Below, piece after piece: positions 1-7,938 of a DNA stretch of 64,000 nt (positions are counted from its first letter, which is position 1; each line of letters opens with the position of its first letter). Made by a program: the position numbers and the translations under genes. Below the pieces are notes generated by a model. The model searched no databases. It was given only the letters and a program-made list of their open reading frames with translations, and was not told where the DNA came from. Origin of the DNA: Candidatus Nomurabacteria bacterium (lineage in GTDB: Bacteria; Patescibacteria; Paceibacteria; UBA9973); assembly GCA_026396015.1 (NCBI GenBank), contig JAPLXP010000003.1, positions 41,550-105,549 on the forward strand, in the 5' to 3' direction.

Positions 1-43
1 TTTCCATAAATAAATTTTAACACTTTAACCTAAAACCACAAGG

Positions 44-928
44 CTACAAGGGTTTTATGTTTTGTGTAACTAGCCTTACTAATATTTCACGAATAGAATC
101 TTGGTCATCTGTTATTACTAATTTATCTTTACCTAAGAACATATAAGTGAGTAATTCTTTTCCATTTTCATCTCTCAGTACTCTGGAATCTTTGTTTTCA
201 ATGATCTTGTCTGACCAGGGTGTTTCAAAGATGCTCTGCGAGCCTATTGAAACGTCTGTTTGGAATAGTGTAAACATGTCGGAAAGGATATTGGATTCCC
301 ATGAAAGCATTCCTGCGAATGATTGATTGTAGTCATTTGTCTTCAATATTATAAACAAATGATTCTTTGCATTGTTGTTGTAAACACCAATCATGAAACT
401 ATTGTCCAAGGATCTAGATAATGCACCGGGCATATTTACTCCGAGTAGATTCAAGAATGTCGGAGTGTCCATAATCTGTGATACACCGTTGACTGTAGTG
501 ATTGGAATTATTGATGCAATTTTATTATTTTTAACTTCACCCTTGCTCGCATTTATTATCGCAGTGGCCATATCATTTTTGTTCGTGATCGCGGTGACAT
601 CTAATAGTGTTTGACTGTCTCCGTGAACTAGAGTTTCTATTTGAATTTTTGGTTGAGATACTTGCGAAGCTTCTTTACCTTTTTGAATCAAAAATATTGT
701 TCCCCATATCGCAAGAGCTACCAAAAATATTCCACCTATAACATAAAATATATTCATCGAGAATGCTTTCTTTGTCTCTACTACAATCTCCTCATTCTCA
801 CGTCTTGCCTTTTCTGCGAGAGCGATCTTGATGACAGTCCCCTCCTGCTCTCGAACAGCATCAGCCATGTCTGATTCGTAGGTGTGCAGTTGTCTTATTT
901 TTTGATTTGCAATATTTTGTTCGTCCAT
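44..928 (-). CDS. Hypothetical single-pass membrane protein
   Basis: I do not recognise a named family. The 294-residue protein has a charged N-terminal part of about 58 residues that looks cytoplasmic and helical, one clear membrane helix at about residues 59-81 (FYVIGGIFLVALAIWGTIFL), and a globular remainder of about 200 residues predicted to lie outside. This architecture is common for conserved Parcubacteria proteins of unknown role. It lies downstream of pnp on the same strand, separated by a structured intergenic element (971-1074). The ATG at 926-928 is the only sensible start. Function is unknown. Confidence 0.75.
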   Translation of the reverse strand: MDEQNIANQKIRQLHTYESDMADAVREQEGTVIKIALAEKARRENEEIVVETKKAFSMNIFYVIGGIFLVALAIWGTIFLIQKGKEASQVSQPKIQIETLVHGDSQTLLDVTAITNKNDMATAIINASKGEVKNNKIASIIPITTVNGVSQIMDTPTFLNLLGVNMPGALSRSLDNSFMIGVYNNNAKNHLFIILKTNDYNQSFAGMLSWESNILSDMFTLFQTDVSIGSQSIFETPWSDKIIENKDSRVLRDENGKELLTYMFLGKDKLVITDDQDSIREILVRLVTQNIKPL

Positions 929-970
929 ATTTTTTAAATAATTTAAATCTTACATAAAATAGCTTCTCTT

Positions 971-1074
971 GAAAAGCACACATAATTCTCTGGTGAGAAT
1001 TTGCTCTGCTCGTCGATCAAGAAAATAATATTCGTAAACTCATTTATTTTCTAATCTCCTGCGCAAGACTTTTC
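971..1074 (-). ncRNA. Structured intergenic element, family B copy 1
   Basis: On the minus strand this stretch folds as an outer stem (GAAAAG with CTTTTC), a conserved CTTGCGCAGG strand, a middle hairpin (AGAAAATAA with TTATTTTCT), a conserved CGAGCAGAGCA strand and an inner hairpin AATTCTC-ACCA-GAGAATT. The same order occurs at 18280-18344, with paired bases changed in compensation, and a looser version occurs at 3965-4042. It lies 43 bases before the start of the 44-928 gene, so a cis-regulatory leader is the simplest reading. A role as the 3' end of pnp mRNA is also possible. Confidence 0.55.
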
Positions 1075-1096
1075 TCGAGAACTATTTTATTACAGA

Positions 1097-3238
1097 TTAC
1101 TTTATTTCTGTAGGAACTACTATTTTTGGTTTGAAGAAATCTTTGTTTGCTTCTTTGATTGAAAAGTTTAGTCTTCCCTTTTCATCTACCTTTATTATTT
1201 TTACTGGAACAGTGTCTCCTTCCTTAAGCATATCAGAAACTTTCTCTACACGGAATGGTGCGATCTCTGAGATGTGCACTAGACCTTCTGTACCAGATGC
1301 GATAGATACGAATGCTCCGAATTCCATGAGCTTGACTACAGTACCCGTAGCCTCTTCGCCTACTTTGTATTCGTGTGTCATGTCTGCGATTATCTTCTGA
1401 GCTTTTTCTGCGGCACCATTTTTACCTGTGACAAAGACTGTTCCATCTTCTTCAATTGTAATTTCTGCTCCAGTCTTTTCACGAATCATGTTTACATTTT
1501 TTCCTCCTGGGCCGATGACCATACCGATCTGATCTTTATTTATTTTTACTGTCAAAATCTTTGGAGCGTTCACAGAAATGTCTGCGCGGTTTGTAGAAAT
1601 TTCTTTTGTGATTGTCTCTAGTATTTGTAGTCGAGCAGCTTTTGCACGAGTGAGTGCGTCCTTCAAAATAAATACGCTGATGCCTCCGACTTTGATATCG
1701 AGTTGGATAGCAGTGATACCATTCACAGTTCCTCCTACTTTGAAGTCCATGTCTCCGTAGTGATCCTCTGGTCCTTGGATGTCAGAGATGAGTGCGTACT
1801 TTGTGTTGTCTTTTTCATCGATCATAACCCCGATTGAAATTCCTGCTACTGGAGTCTTGATCGGTACTCCCCCATCCATCAACGCAATTGTCGATGCACA
1901 AATACTTGCTTGCGAAGTTGATCCATTTGAAGCTGTAGATTCAGATACTACACGAATAGTGTAAGGGAAAATTTCTTTTGCTGGAATAACTGGGATCAAT
2001 GCTTTTTCTGCTAGGAATCCATGACCCATCTCTCGGCGATTGATACCACCTACGCGACCTGTCTCTCCTGCTGAGTATGGAGGGAAGTTGTAGTGATGCA
2101 TAAATCTTTTCTTTGCTGAAAATTCTATTCCATCGATTGTGAACATACTCTCTGGTCCAGCTAGTGTGAGCACTGATAGTACGTGAGTCTCTCCTCGGTA
2201 GAATATTCCAGAGCCATGTAGGACTTCTGATATTCCTCCAGCCTTGGCATACAGACTACGAACTTCATCGAGCTTTCTTAGATCTGGACGCTTTGATTCT
2301 AGTAGTGCCGCATCGTGAATAACCTTGTTGATATATTCCTCGATGTAATCTTCTGCTACGAATTTTGTCTCAGGCATGTCTGCATATTTCTCATCTACTA
2401 TTCCCTTCCAGATGTGCCATGCATCATCGAGAACTTTTTTACTATTTGGTCCGAATGCACCTTCGTCTAAGATTGGTTTTATTTTTTCTGCGAATAGTTC
2501 TGATAGCTCTGCTGGAGTCTCCGGCTTTGGGAATGAAAGTTTTGTTTTACCAAATTCTGCTACGAGCATCTTTTGGAAATTTTCCCATTTTTCAATCTCG
2601 GCAACTGCACGATCAAAACCTTCACCGATTACTTCTTCAGATAGTTCGAATGCCATTGCTTCGATCATCGCGATGTTGCGATCCTTTCCACAGACCATCA
2701 GGTCGAGTGTGTATACTGGCTCGTCTGCTTGAGGGATGTAATTGTTGATTGCTATTGTAGGATCATCATTTGTCATAGACATATGGACTGCACCGATTGG
2801 TCCGTGCCATGGGATGTCTGATGTACATAGTGCGATAGAGGCAGCATTGGTACCTAATGTCTTTGGGTCTGCCTTGCCTACTGCGATCACAGTCACGATC
2901 ACTTGAACGGCATTTTTGATGTGGTGTTCAAACAATGGACGGATTGTACGGTCGATCACACGAGCGGCTAGAATCGCCTGCTCACTAGGACGGCCTTCAC
3001 GACGAGTGAATTGAGATCCTAGTATTTTGCCTGCAGCGTAGAACTTTTCTAGATATTCTACTGTCAGGTTAAAGAATCCTGGATTAGATTTACCATCACG
3101 ACTGATAACTGCAGTAGCCATGACAACTGTACCCTCGCACTTGAGCATTACAGAGCCATTTGCCTGGTTTGCTAAATCACTAAAAACCGCGACAACTTGC
3201 TTGCCGCCTATTTCTAAACTGTATTCTTTACTTTGCAT
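1097..3238 (-). CDS. pnp: Polyribonucleotide nucleotidyltransferase (PNPase)
   Basis: Phosphorolytic 3'-5' exoribonuclease of mRNA decay, acting as a trimer in the cytoplasm. The 713-residue length matches the family. Two RNase PH-like domains (roughly residues 5-215 and 320-545) are followed by a KH domain with the GxxG loop IGPGGKNVN near residue 565 and an S1 domain (VVKLMEFGAFVSI, near residue 640). The core carries the typical FFNLTVEY and GSQFTRREGRPS segments. The spacer upstream contains an 8-bp inverted repeat that could form a leader hairpin, recalling the pnp autoregulatory leaders of other bacteria. No part is missing. Confidence 0.97.
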   Translation of the reverse strand: MQSKEYSLEIGGKQVVAVFSDLANQANGSVMLKCEGTVVMATAVISRDGKSNPGFFNLTVEYLEKFYAAGKILGSQFTRREGRPSEQAILAARVIDRTIRPLFEHHIKNAVQVIVTVIAVGKADPKTLGTNAASIALCTSDIPWHGPIGAVHMSMTNDDPTIAINNYIPQADEPVYTLDLMVCGKDRNIAMIEAMAFELSEEVIGEGFDRAVAEIEKWENFQKMLVAEFGKTKLSFPKPETPAELSELFAEKIKPILDEGAFGPNSKKVLDDAWHIWKGIVDEKYADMPETKFVAEDYIEEYINKVIHDAALLESKRPDLRKLDEVRSLYAKAGGISEVLHGSGIFYRGETHVLSVLTLAGPESMFTIDGIEFSAKKRFMHHYNFPPYSAGETGRVGGINRREMGHGFLAEKALIPVIPAKEIFPYTIRVVSESTASNGSTSQASICASTIALMDGGVPIKTPVAGISIGVMIDEKDNTKYALISDIQGPEDHYGDMDFKVGGTVNGITAIQLDIKVGGISVFILKDALTRAKAARLQILETITKEISTNRADISVNAPKILTVKINKDQIGMVIGPGGKNVNMIREKTGAEITIEEDGTVFVTGKNGAAEKAQKIIADMTHEYKVGEEATGTVVKLMEFGAFVSIASGTEGLVHISEIAPFRVEKVSDMLKEGDTVPVKIIKVDEKGRLNFSIKEANKDFFKPKIVVPTEIK

Positions 3239-3248
3239 ACTATTTTGT

Positions 3249-3323
3249 TAAGTTTGCCTGCAGACTCTAGCTTTGAAATGGCCATTTTGCCCTTCAACTC
3301 TAATTGTCCGGAGGCAAACTCAT
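3249..3323 (-). promoter_or_regulatory. Possible pnp leader hairpin
   Basis: Read on the minus strand, AGTTTGCC at the upstream end and GGCAAACT near the start codon are perfect complements enclosing about 55 bases, with inner repeats TTGAA/TTCAA and AATGGCCATT. A long hairpin in the pnp leader is the known RNase III/PNPase autoregulation target in Escherichia coli. Equivalence here is inference from position and shape only. Confidence 0.35.
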
Positions 3324-3385
3324 TTAACCTATTAATACTGTAATCTTACCAGAAAATAGCCTTTTTTCAAATGAAAAATATAAAT

Positions 3386-3421
3386 AAAATAGCCCCCGAC
3401 CTACTGGTCGGGGGCTATTTT
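3386..3421 (-). terminator. Intrinsic terminator after the NYN gene
   Basis: A 16-bp perfect inverted repeat (AAAATAGCCCCCGACC and its complement) with loop TACT ends in T on either strand. It lies directly beyond the stop of the minus-strand gene at 3432, and would separate that gene from pnp. Confidence 0.85.
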
Positions 3422-3431
3422 ATTTAGTTAT

Positions 3432-3935
3432 TTATCTCATCAAATATTTCTGTGGGCTGGCAGATAGGTCGAGGAAGTCATCGGCGGCATCTTTTAGTTT
3501 CATAGATGCGGATTTACCGAATGAAACGACTTCTACCTGGGTACCGTATGTATTCTGTAGATATTCTACGAGCGGGATAAAGTCCCCATCTCCAGCTACT
3601 AGCACTACTGCATCCAGACGGGGTGCCATCTTCATAGCATCTACTGCTATTCCGACATCCCAGTCTCCCTTCTTTGCTCCACCGGCAAAAATCTGAAGTT
3701 CTTTTGTTTTTGTCTCGATTCCTAGCTTGGTCAATGCGTCAAAGAAGCTCTTTTCATCGCCTGCTTCACTAGTGATCACATATGCTGTGGCGCGGACTAA
3801 TTTACGTCCTGCTACTGCGTCTTTTAATACTGCACCAAAATTAACCTTTCTTTTATAAAGGTTCTTGGCACTATGGTAGAGGTTGGCTGTATCGATAAAT
3901 ACACCCACTCTCTGTTCTTTGTGTTTTATTATCAT
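3432..3935 (-). CDS. NYN-domain (LabA/DUF88-like) putative ribonuclease
   Basis: A 167-residue single-domain NYN (PIN-like) protein. It shows the family's acidic metal-site segments: VGVFIDTANLYHSA at the N terminus, KGDWDVGIAVDAM in the middle and VVLVAGDGDFIPLVEYL toward the end. Members are thought to be Mg-dependent nucleases acting on structured RNA or tRNA; a specific substrate cannot be read from the sequence. It sits between rpsO and pnp on the same strand, among RNA-turnover genes, but has its own terminator and a structured leader element (3965-4042). Confidence 0.85.
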   Translation of the reverse strand: MIIKHKEQRVGVFIDTANLYHSAKNLYKRKVNFGAVLKDAVAGRKLVRATAYVITSEAGDEKSFFDALTKLGIETKTKELQIFAGGAKKGDWDVGIAVDAMKMAPRLDAVVLVAGDGDFIPLVEYLQNTYGTQVEVVSFGKSASMKLKDAADDFLDLSASPQKYLMR

Positions 3936-3964
3936 TTTATTTTTATTTATACGGTGACATAATG

Positions 3965-4042
3965 TTATTTTTGGAACAATAATTTTCTGCTGAAAATTAT
4001 TTCAGGCTTCGGGCCGGCCGCCCTGCAGAAGTCCAAAAATAA
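3965..4042 (-). ncRNA. Structured intergenic element, family B-like copy 3
   Basis: An outer 11-bp stem (TTATTTTTGGA with TCCAAAAATAA) encloses a GC-rich block with CTGCAGG and GGGC/GCCC, then a 10-bp hairpin AATAATTTTC-TGCT-GAAAATTATT (+ strand). Order and loop type (AGCA on the minus strand) match the elements at 971-1074 and 18280-18344, although the primary sequence is less similar. It lies 30 bases upstream of the NYN gene start. Confidence 0.45.
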
Positions 4043-4078
4043 TATCATGGCACCTCTTAATACTATTACAGTATACCA

Positions 4079-4117
4079 AATTAAAATATCTCGACTAACA
4101 GTCGAGATATTTTAATT
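4079..4117 (-). terminator. rpsO terminator
   Basis: An 18-bp perfect inverted repeat (AATTAAAATATCTCGACT, loop AAC or GTT by strand) overlaps the stop codon of rpsO and ends in an AT-rich tract. It probably works in both directions. Confidence 0.85.
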
Positions 4118-4376
4118 ATGCTTTTAATTTTTTACTAACTGTCGCATGGCGAGTCTTGTCTGTCTTTTCTAAATACTTTAGGTGTTTTCGGCGGTCTGCA
4201 ACCATCTTGATAAGTCCACGACGAGAGTGATTGTCCTTCTTGTGTGTCTTCAAGTGTGATGCTAGCTCATCAATCTTTTCAGTTATTACAGCGATCTGAA
4301 CCTCTGGAGATCCAGTGTCCTTGTCGTGAAGCTGATTTTTCTTAATGATGTTTGCCTTTTTCTTCGTTGTTAACAT
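4116..4376 (-). CDS. rpsO: Ribosomal protein S15
   Basis: Small-subunit protein that binds 16S rRNA early in assembly. The start is set at the ATG at 4374-4376, giving an 86-residue protein beginning MLTTKKKANII. The upstream in-frame codons to 4445 have no family match and would be N-terminal noise. The core HDKDTGSPEVQIAVIT and HSRRGLIKMVADRRKHLKYL are classic S15 sequence. rpsO next to pnp is a widespread bacterial arrangement; here the NYN gene lies between them. Confidence 0.95.
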   Translation of the reverse strand: MLTTKKKANIIKKNQLHDKDTGSPEVQIAVITEKIDELASHLKTHKKDNHSRRGLIKMVADRRKHLKYLEKTDKTRHATVSKKLKA

Positions 4377-4444
4377 AATGCATATAGTATCACATATTGT
4401 TTGAAAACGCAAGCTACTTTTGAATAAGCAAAAAGTTATCCCCA

Positions 4445-4488
4445 TACTTTACTTGACTAAAGTACTTTACTCTGATAAAGTAGGTATA
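4445..4488 (+). promoter_or_regulatory. Promoter with two overlapping palindromic operators for the TrpR-like gene
   Basis: A promoter TTGACT (4453-4458), 17-base spacer, TAAAGT (4476-4481) is overlaid by two 20-bp operators with period 18: TACTTTA-N6-TAAAGTA at 4445-4464 and at 4463-4482. They share the 12-bp perfect palindrome TAAAGTACTTTA (4458-4469). The start codon at 4488 falls where transcription should begin, so the mRNA may be leaderless. The operators cover both promoter hexamers, as expected for autorepression. Confidence 0.75.
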
Positions 4489-4886
4489 TGGGCAAGGGAA
4501 TGAATAAAAATACAAAAGTTGGAGATGTTGAAGAGATTTACGTCCTCTCAAAAGATTTCAATTGGAATACTAAAGAAAATCGTCAGCTTGTCGATGCGTT
4601 TATTTCTATTGATGACAAATCCAAGATGGAAGCATTCCTCCGCGATCTGATGACGGAGAGTGAAATCATCGAATTCTCAAAACGCCTAGAAGCCGCTCGC
4701 CTACTCTCCCGAGATACACAGTATCTCTCTATCACAGAGCGTACTGGCCTCTCCTCTGCTACCGTGGCACGTATTGCAAAATGGCTAAGGGGTCCACTTG
4801 GTGGATACCGTTTCGCGCTATCAAATATTGCAAATCTTTCACAGCATCATCATCCTCTCTCAAAACTTGAGAAAGGATTGTCTTGA
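4488..4886 (+). CDS. TrpR/YerC-family transcriptional repressor
   Basis: A 132-residue protein of the Trp-repressor superfamily (YerC/YecD type). The helical core FLRDLMTESEIIEFSKRLEAARLL is followed by a helix-turn-helix, YLSITERTGLSSATVARIAKWL (about residues 83-104). Unlike many YerC proteins it carries N- and C-terminal extensions, the latter with HHHPLSKLEKG. Two palindromic operators overlap its promoter, suggesting self-repression. The ligand is unknown; no trp biosynthesis genes are nearby. An alternative start at Met5 (4500) lies right after AAGGGA, too close for a normal ribosome binding site. Confidence 0.85.
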   Translation: MGKGMNKNTKVGDVEEIYVLSKDFNWNTKENRQLVDAFISIDDKSKMEAFLRDLMTESEIIEFSKRLEAARLLSRDTQYLSITERTGLSSATVARIAKWLRGPLGGYRFALSNIANLSQHHHPLSKLEKGLS

Positions 4887-5031
4887 TAGTATCTATTTAT
4901 ATTTATCTATAAAGCTAACCTCTTCTCAAGTTTTACTTGTGAAGGGGTTTTGTCTTGTATATCTCCGAATGAATCGGAAAAACGATAAGTCTGCGAAAAG
5001 AAAAAAATTTGTTATTTAAAAATTAAATAAA

Positions 5032-5931
5032 ATGGAAAAACAAAAAATCTATGATCATTTCACAAAAGGACTTGATCAAGAATTTCGGGGCTGGATTGGA
5101 TCTGAAATCGAAACACATTTCATTGATGGGAATGGAAAACCAATCACTGTTGACTGCTCACAGCAAATCTTTAGAGTGTTGGTAGAATCTGGTTGGAAAA
5201 TTTTAAAGAGAAAAAATTCCTTAATCACAGAAATTGAAAAAGGTGGGGCCAGGATTTTGTATGAATTAGGACGACAAAATATAGAAATCGCTACTCCTCC
5301 TGCCGAGCACAATTTTTTGGTTGAAGTAATCAAATTACTTTTAGCCGAACTTTATGCTGCAGCATGTCTATGTGATGCTTATCCTTTGTTTGCGCCCATC
5401 ATGGAATCTGATGAAGACTTGCTGGTGATTCCAGACGAGCGTGATGCATCATGGCTCGAGCTTGATGGTAGAGAAAACCTTACGCCACTTTCCACAACAT
5501 CTTCTGTTCAATTTACTTTGGAGACAAAGGGTCCAAATAATGCAATATCTCTATTGAATGATTTGGCAGATGTGCGCAAGCATTTACTCTTTTCTAATCC
5601 ATATGTCCAAGACAAAATCTGGAGAAAATATATTCAGAATTCAAATGCTGGATATAAAAAAAGTCGTTATGGAGTGGTAAGACCAAACTCAATCGAGCAT
5701 TATGTGGATTTGCTGTCAGTTCATGACGTAGTCATCAACGGCAAGCTCGTACCATTCCCAATAGCTGAGCAAGAAAATATTGATTTGTTTTTGCGTTCGG
5801 TATGGTGGAACTTTCGTTTGCGTAGGTACAACGATCGTCTCTGTATCGAGGTGAGGACGTTTTCTAGAAGGGGTGATGATCAGATATTCAGTGATTTGTT
5901 ATTTTTTGTAATGAATCATTATTGTATTTGA
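5032..5931 (+). CDS. GCS2-family carboxylate-amine ligase (glutamate-cysteine ligase-like)
   Basis: A 299-residue protein with signatures of the glutamate-cysteine ligase 2 superfamily, which forms an amide bond between a carboxylate and an amine using ATP. Visible motifs are GSEIETHFID (residues 22-31), ELGRQNIEIATPP (about 78-90), and the C-terminal RLCIEVRTFSRRGDDQI, where the family keeps its catalytic Arg. It is shorter than classical GCS (about 370-520 residues) and no glutathione synthetase lies beside it, so the substrate could be something other than cysteine. It appears monocistronic and is followed by a terminator shared with the convergent gene at 6003. Confidence 0.7.
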   Translation: MEKQKIYDHFTKGLDQEFRGWIGSEIETHFIDGNGKPITVDCSQQIFRVLVESGWKILKRKNSLITEIEKGGARILYELGRQNIEIATPPAEHNFLVEVIKLLLAELYAAACLCDAYPLFAPIMESDEDLLVIPDERDASWLELDGRENLTPLSTTSSVQFTLETKGPNNAISLLNDLADVRKHLLFSNPYVQDKIWRKYIQNSNAGYKKSRYGVVRPNSIEHYVDLLSVHDVVINGKLVPFPIAEQENIDLFLRSVWWNFRLRRYNDRLCIEVRTFSRRGDDQIFSDLLFFVMNHYCI

Positions 5932-5962
5932 TTATTTAAACAAGTGGTGATTTTCTAAAACT

Positions 5963-5993
5963 AAAAAATGCGACACAATGTGTCGCATTTTCT
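5963..5993. terminator. Bidirectional terminator between convergent genes
   Basis: An inverted repeat AAAATGCGACAC/GTGTCGCATTTT with a short loop lies between the + gene ending at 5931 and the - gene ending at 6003. Confidence 0.8.
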
Positions 5994-6002
5994 TTGATTT
6001 TC

Positions 6003-6686
6003 TTAATGATTTTTTCCATAAATTATATGCAGCAAGTTTTCATCTTCTGTTATGTGTTTGCCTGTAGACTCCAGTATGTCCCTGGCAATATTCCCAAGAT
6101 TTTCTGATATTGAAAATGATCTTTCATTGCAGATTAGTCCCCACTTCTCCTTAAGTTGGTAGTATTGAATTATTTTTTCAATACTACCAGACTCTTTTGA
6201 TTTTAAATGTTCAGCTTCTAATAGAGACAATAATCTATCTTCTATTCTACATGTGACTATCAAAACAACTTCGATAAAAGGTGGTGAATTCAAAATATGA
6301 ATATTTTCTTTTAGCCAGCCGTTTCTGTATTGCCTTTTGAATTCATCACTTCCAAATACAAATGGTTCAACGGTGGCCCTCTTGATAAAATCCATTATTT
6401 CTAGGCATCTCCCTAAATCCCAAGCATCTATTTCTTCTAACGTTGAATCACAAAGGATTAAAGATTGAAACTCTTTCAAATATTCGTGCATTTCATTCGA
6501 AAAAGTAGTGAGATCATAGTTGTAGAAATCAGCGTATTTTATCTCCTCTTTTAGCATCAAGATCAAATTGTAGAGTCCCCCGCGTATTAACACATAGCGC
6601 AGATAGAATATCTTTATTTTTTGAAGGTTAAATATGCATAGTATGAAAAATCCAACTATGCATAGTATAGCAAGTGTAGCTTTCAT
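6003..6686 (-). CDS. Hypothetical membrane-anchored protein
   Basis: I do not recognise this 227-residue protein. It opens with a single hydrophobic helix (MKATLAILCIVGFFILCIFNL, residues 1-20) that is either an anchor or an uncleaved signal; the rest is a helix-rich soluble region with many Glu, Lys and aromatic residues and no catalytic motif I can name. It is convergent with the GCS2-like gene and divergent from the Xer recombinase, so it forms its own transcription unit. The ATG at 6684-6686 directly precedes the hydrophobic segment, which supports this start. Confidence 0.6.
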   Translation of the reverse strand: MKATLAILCIVGFFILCIFNLQKIKIFYLRYVLIRGGLYNLILMLKEEIKYADFYNYDLTTFSNEMHEYLKEFQSLILCDSTLEEIDAWDLGRCLEIMDFIKRATVEPFVFGSDEFKRQYRNGWLKENIHILNSPPFIEVVLIVTCRIEDRLLSLLEAEHLKSKESGSIEKIIQYYQLKEKWGLICNERSFSISENLGNIARDILESTGKHITEDENLLHIIYGKNH

Positions 6687-6767
6687 TTTTTTAATTTTTT
6701 ATTCATCATATATTAAAAATACAAAATATCAAATGTCATTGTGGTATAATTATTTTACGACATTAAT

Positions 6768-7685
6768 ATGACACAACTAGAAAAATTAAAAAGAGAATTC
6801 CTCGAGCATGTAGAGATTGAAAAGGGCAATAGTCTGCTGACTGTGCGCAATTATGATCATTATATATCTCGTTTTTTTCAGGTGGCCAAAGTCTCTGACC
6901 CTACAGATATCACAGATGATGTGATACGTGAATTCAGATTGCATATAAATAGATTACCAGGCATGAAAGTTCGTGGTCAGTCTGCTGCAACATTGAAAAA
7001 GAATACACAGAACTATCATCTGATAGCGTTGCGTGCATTCCTAAAATACATGATGAAGCGCGGAGTCACATCCCTATCCCCTGACAAGATAGAACTAGCC
7101 AAGATAAAAGAACGACATCTGGATTTGATATCTGTAGATGAGCTCGCTCGCTTGATGAATGCACCCGATATGGCTACACCAAAGGGTCTTCGCGACAAGG
7201 CGATACTGGAATTATTCTTCTCGACTGGACTTCGTCTCTCTGAATTATGTTCACTGAATCGCGATCTGGATCTATCTAAAGATGAATTCTCTATCCGCGG
7301 AAAGGGTGAAAAGGTGCGAGTAGTATTCCTATCCCCTACAGCCAAGGAAGCCATCAAGGTATATTTGAAAAATAGAAAGGATCTTGACGAGCCACTATTC
7401 GTACAGAATTCTCGTAATCGTTCTGATTCAGGACGCCTCACTCCCCGATCTATCGAGCGTATAGTAAAATACTATGCTATCAAGGCTGGAATATCTAAAA
7501 AGGTCACTCCTCACGTGATTCGCCATAGCTTTGCTACTGACCTACTGTCCAATGGAGCAGACATCCGCTCTGTGCAGATGATGCTCGGCCATGCGAATAT
7601 CGCCACTACACAGATCTATACCCATGTGACAGATAGTCAGTTGAGAGATGTTCACAAGAAATTCCACTCAAAAGGTAAAAAATAA
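6768..7685 (+). CDS. xerC: Tyrosine recombinase XerC/XerD-like
   Basis: A 305-residue site-specific recombinase, the usual Xer length. An N-terminal SAM-like DNA-binding domain (about residues 1-100) precedes the catalytic domain. The active-site residues are all present: Arg156 (STGLRLSEL), Lys179 (RGKGEKVR), His249 and Arg252 (HVIRHSFAT), His275 (LGHANI) and nucleophile Tyr284 (QIYTHV). Xer enzymes resolve chromosome dimers at dif; only one Xer gene is seen here and no dif site was recognised. A TATAAT at 6744-6749 lies about 18 bases before the start. Whether it also mobilises the repeats near tRNAs is only speculation. Confidence 0.9.
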   Translation: MTQLEKLKREFLEHVEIEKGNSLLTVRNYDHYISRFFQVAKVSDPTDITDDVIREFRLHINRLPGMKVRGQSAATLKKNTQNYHLIALRAFLKYMMKRGVTSLSPDKIELAKIKERHLDLISVDELARLMNAPDMATPKGLRDKAILELFFSTGLRLSELCSLNRDLDLSKDEFSIRGKGEKVRVVFLSPTAKEAIKVYLKNRKDLDEPLFVQNSRNRSDSGRLTPRSIERIVKYYAIKAGISKKVTPHVIRHSFATDLLSNGADIRSVQMMLGHANIATTQIYTHVTDSQLRDVHKKFHSKGKK

Positions 7686-7710
7686 CCCCCGATCTTACTC
7701 GAGGGTATTT
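7683..7710 (+). terminator. Weak terminator after xerC
   Basis: CCCCGA and TCGAGGG form a short hairpin followed by TATTTT, immediately after the xerC stop. The stem is imperfect. Confidence 0.45.
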
Positions 7711-7938
7711 TAAATTAAGGCGGCTTCGGTTAGTTGTTTGCTACTGCGTAGTTTCTTCGACCATCATTGTCGAAATCTTTGTGCTTTTTGTTTTTCATCG
7801 TTTTGTTGATTAAATTACCTAATCACAAGGTGATTTTCTTGTGTTTCTACAATTCTTGTTTGTACAAGTGGCCTTGAGTTCCCATTTATGATAATGGTAT
7901 CACGCTACAATTTTTTGTAAATATGATATTCTATAATA

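Noticed and set aside
2365..2748. Plus-strand frames of 118-127 codons
   Set aside because: Antisense shadows of pnp.
4377..4445. N-terminal extension of S15
   Set aside because: The standard S15 start is at 4376; the extension runs into the divergent TrpR-like promoter.
6768..7685. Xer gene as integrase of the tRNA-end elements
   Set aside because: Sequence is a standard Xer; it is not adjacent to any element and no core-site similarity was seen, so the link is unsupported.
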